A stretch of DNA of 64,000 nucleotides from a delta proteobacterium NaphS2 (lineage in GTDB: Bacteria > Desulfobacterota > DSM-4660 > Desulfatiglandales > Desulfatiglandaceae). A program made the position numbers and the translations under genes. Position 1 is the first letter of the stretch. Each line of letters begins with the position of its first letter. The stretch spans positions 37,246-101,245 of the forward strand of contig ADZZ01000093.1 of NCBI GenBank assembly GCA_000179315.1, read 5' to 3'. Shown in pieces: positions 61,996 to 64,000 of the stretch. The notes beneath the pieces are model-generated. The model did no database searches and had not been told where the DNA came from. It was given only the letters and a program-made list of their open reading frames with translations.

Positions 61996-63468
61996 TTGTT
62001 CGACGCATTTATTTCCGCGTTGCCCGAACCGCCCGCTAAAATTCTCTGGGTCGGACCGGAGGATTATAGAAATTGCCGGAGATTGCAGGAATCAGGCTTC
62101 GGTATAACCACAGCAACCTTTTCGCGGGTAACGGCTGATTTTCCGGAAGGATCGGTTTTTGATGGAATTATATTTTACCAATTGGCCGAATATGTATTCC
62201 GTTTGAGACACCTTTTGACGGAATCCCGACGGTTTCTGAACGGCAGCGGTCGTATCATATTGTGCGATGCCTTGACTGAAAAGAGCTCGGTTTACGCCAT
62301 GAATCCGTCCTACCTTTTCAGAAAACTAACCATGCTGTTATCTGAGAGCGGGTTTCGGATTTTAGACCGTTTTGAGGCCAGTGATGTTGATATTGATTCT
62401 GAAAAATGCACCCTGAAACATGGGTTTTTTGTTGCGAGAAAAGACAACTTTTGGATTCGATCCTATATGCCGGGCGATGAACAAAAAATCCTGGCCATGT
62501 TTAACCAGGTGTTTGGGACCTGTCGCACCATGGAACACTGGCAATGGAAATTTCGAGGAAACCCCTTTGGATCGGAGAGGATCAGTCTCTGTTTCTCACG
62601 TGAAGGTACGCTGGTTTCTCAATATGCCGGGTATCCCGTTCCCTTCATTTCAAGTCTGGAAAGTCCCCATCAACCAATACGCTTCATGTCCTTCCATTCC
62701 GGGGACACTTTCACCCATCCCAGTGTTCGAAGAATCGGACTGGGTAAAACCGGACTTTTGGCTCGGACCACCGACTATTTCTGCGCCGCTTTTTTGGATG
62801 GGGTTGTACCCTTTGGATTCGGTTTCAATACGGCCACCATTAAGAAACTGGGAGGGCGCTACCTGGGGTATCATTTCGGGGAAACGGTTACCCGCTGGGA
62901 GCTGAATCTTTCTGTCGGACCCATCAAAAGCCCAGGGCCTTTTTCAAGGCTATTTTCAAAATACAAGGTGTTGGAAGTGTGTTCAGTGGATGAGGAGTGG
63001 GATGTTTTTTTTGATCAGGTGTGCAAGGACTATTCATTTCTGGCGGCCCGGGATGCCGCCTATCTTAGATGGCGGTATCTTGCGTGTCCGGACAGGGGCC
63101 ATCGGTTGTTCGCTCTCCGAAAAAAGGAGCGTCTGATGGGCTGGAGTGTCTTTTCCGTGAAGGAGGATCAGATCCTCTGGGGAGACGCTCTATTCGATCG
63201 TCAAGCCCTCAAAGGCATTGCGCATCTTCTTCATCATGTTGCCACACGGGAGTTTCAGGGCAGGAAAACCATAACTGCCTGGTTTTCCGAAAATCCCAAG
63301 TGGTGGCGGGAACATCTATTGTCTCTCGGGTTTGCGCCCCGGCCGGAGCCGGATGGCCTGACCCTCTGTTATCGCAGCTTTAACAATCCAATCATGGACC
63401 GCAATAAAGTAACGGAAAGACTCAATCACTCAGTTTATTTTACCTGGGGCGACAGTGATCTTTTTTGA
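61996..63468 (+). CDS. Methyltransferase-like/GNAT two-domain protein
   Basis: A 490-residue protein from TTG 61996 (GGGAG upstream). Residues 1-150 resemble a SAM methyltransferase fold (AKILWVGPEDYRNCRRL, NGSGRIILCDALTEKS), but the glycine-rich SAM loop is not evident. Residues about 150-470 look like a FemAB/GNAT-type acyltransferase (WQWKFRGNPFG, AAYLRWRYLACPD). It probably modifies a sugar or lipid in the glycan locus. Function is uncertain. Confidence 0.72.
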   Translation: MFDAFISALPEPPAKILWVGPEDYRNCRRLQESGFGITTATFSRVTADFPEGSVFDGIIFYQLAEYVFRLRHLLTESRRFLNGSGRIILCDALTEKSSVYAMNPSYLFRKLTMLLSESGFRILDRFEASDVDIDSEKCTLKHGFFVARKDNFWIRSYMPGDEQKILAMFNQVFGTCRTMEHWQWKFRGNPFGSERISLCFSREGTLVSQYAGYPVPFISSLESPHQPIRFMSFHSGDTFTHPSVRRIGLGKTGLLARTTDYFCAAFLDGVVPFGFGFNTATIKKLGGRYLGYHFGETVTRWELNLSVGPIKSPGPFSRLFSKYKVLEVCSVDEEWDVFFDQVCKDYSFLAARDAAYLRWRYLACPDRGHRLFALRKKERLMGWSVFSVKEDQILWGDALFDRQALKGIAHLLHHVATREFQGRKTITAWFSENPKWWREHLLSLGFAPRPEPDGLTLCYRSFNNPIMDRNKVTERLNHSVYFTWGDSDLF

Positions 63469-63901
63469 ATTAAACCGGTTGCCGGTGGGAAATTTAACGA
63501 ACTGAGAACGGTTGCGGGAAACGACATCTGAATGTTGAGCGAAGAACACCTTATATCATACCACTCTGTGTCAATCTTCTGGTGGACATTTCCTCGGTGT
63601 TGCGCCGGAAAAAGAGCCCATCAGTGTTTATGCAAGTCAACTGAACCTACTATCATCGTTGCGCCAAAATCTTTTCAATAAATTCAGCACGCTGTTCCTG
63701 AACAGGCTAAAATTAAGAAAAGAAATCCCCACAAGCCAACCACAAATACCTTGACATGCCGAATGGGTCATGCTAATGGCTTTTTCGGGAAGTAAATAAG
63801 GGCGTTTGCTTTTTTCTCTTGAGTTTTTCTTTAATTCCCGATACAAAACTTATTACAATAAGAAACAACCCCAAAATTTTTCTCAAACCGCTGAAAAAAA
63901 C
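63469..63901. other. Non-coding gap, AT-rich
   Basis: No credible gene. A 69-codon minus-strand open stretch (63637-63846) has no recognisable domain and a poor start. The region leads to a strong promoter at 63902. Confidence 0.5.
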
Positions 63902-63929
63902 TTGACAAAGAGGATATTTCCCGTATAAT
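63902..63929 (+). promoter_or_regulatory. Consensus sigma-70 promoter
   Basis: TTGACA (63902-63907) and TATAAT (63924-63929), both perfect, spaced 16 bp. A short inverted repeat (CCACA-TCCC-TGTGG, 63933-63946) follows in the leader. Confidence 0.85.
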
Positions 63930-63987
63930 AATCCACATCCCTGTGGAAACAGTGATCGTTTAATTCGGAATTGCTAGAGGCGATAAT

Positions 63988-64000
63988 TTGGAAATAGTGA
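63988..64000 (+). CDS. Start of a gene cut by the window edge
   Basis: A TTG at 63988, preceded by AGAGG with an 8-nt spacer, opens a frame reading Met-Glu-Ile-Val before the edge. It lies about 59 bp after the strong promoter. Only four codons are visible. Confidence 0.35.

Noticed and set aside
63637..63846. 69-codon minus-strand frame near the right edge
   Set aside because: Poor start, no domain, low-complexity basic composition.
1..64000. CRISPR arrays, insertion sequences, prophage genes
   Set aside because: No regular short repeats with spacers, no transposase or phage protein was seen.

Overview
The window looks like chromosomal DNA of a Gram-negative anaerobe of the Desulfobacterota (former Deltaproteobacteria, Desulfobacterales-like). 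The clues are a DnaA of the diverged type I associate with that group, adjacent acetyl-CoA and propionyl-CoA synthetases with a DUF4212 symporter, a complete type II secretion system (T2SS), sigma-54 signalling, FNR-like boxes at moaA and abundant radical SAM enzymes. This placement is inferred from gene content; no rRNA gene is present. No insertion sequence, prophage or CRISPR array was seen.

Layout. 1-13.3 kb is an acetate/propionate module: a truncated cNMP/CBS protein with two nucleotide-binding domains, an ActP-like Na+/solute symporter with its DUF4212 partner, a PrpE-like ligase, Acs and a CoA-transferase/GNAT fusion (all minus), then a membrane protein, a cNMP-CBS-DUF294 protein and a DEDDh exonuclease (plus). 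13.3-17.1 kb holds larB, a Usp protein, a kinase-like/GAF pair and an unknown protein. 17.2-19.2 kb is an EF-G behind a promoter with an 11-bp inverted repeat. 19.2-21.7 kb holds gspB and gspA. 21.7-30.5 kb is mixed metabolism: a crotonase, moaA, an amidohydrolase with a thioredoxin-like remnant, priA, a cysteine desulfurase, fabH and an alpha/beta hydrolase. 30.5-34.6 kb runs from a fused nucleotidyl/glycosyltransferase to rnc, a radical SAM gene and era, ending at a strong terminator. 34.9-39.1 kb holds a sigma-54 two-component pair and a radical SAM protein. 39.5-46.7 kb holds dnaA, glycosyltransferases, a TPR membrane protein, pyrE and tRNA-Pro(CGG). 46.7-48.8 kb holds a small Cys-rich protein, a NusG-like factor and a sugar epimerase. 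48.9-59.9 kb is the main T2SS operon in the order E-F-G-H-I-J-K-L-M-C-D. 60.0-63.5 kb starts a surface polysaccharide locus.

How it fits together. The left end imports and activates short-chain acids and carries a signalling pair (cNMP-CBS-DUF294 proteins plus a DEDDh nuclease) that I recall beside acs genes in other bacteria. The right end couples a specialised NusG, surface glycan assembly and T2SS. gspA and gspB lie about 27 kb from the main gsp operon.

The observations most worth following are the degenerate nucleotidyltransferase site in the DUF294 protein, the internally duplicated partner at the left edge, the radical SAM gene between rnc and era, the diverged DnaA and the FNR-like boxes ahead of moaA.
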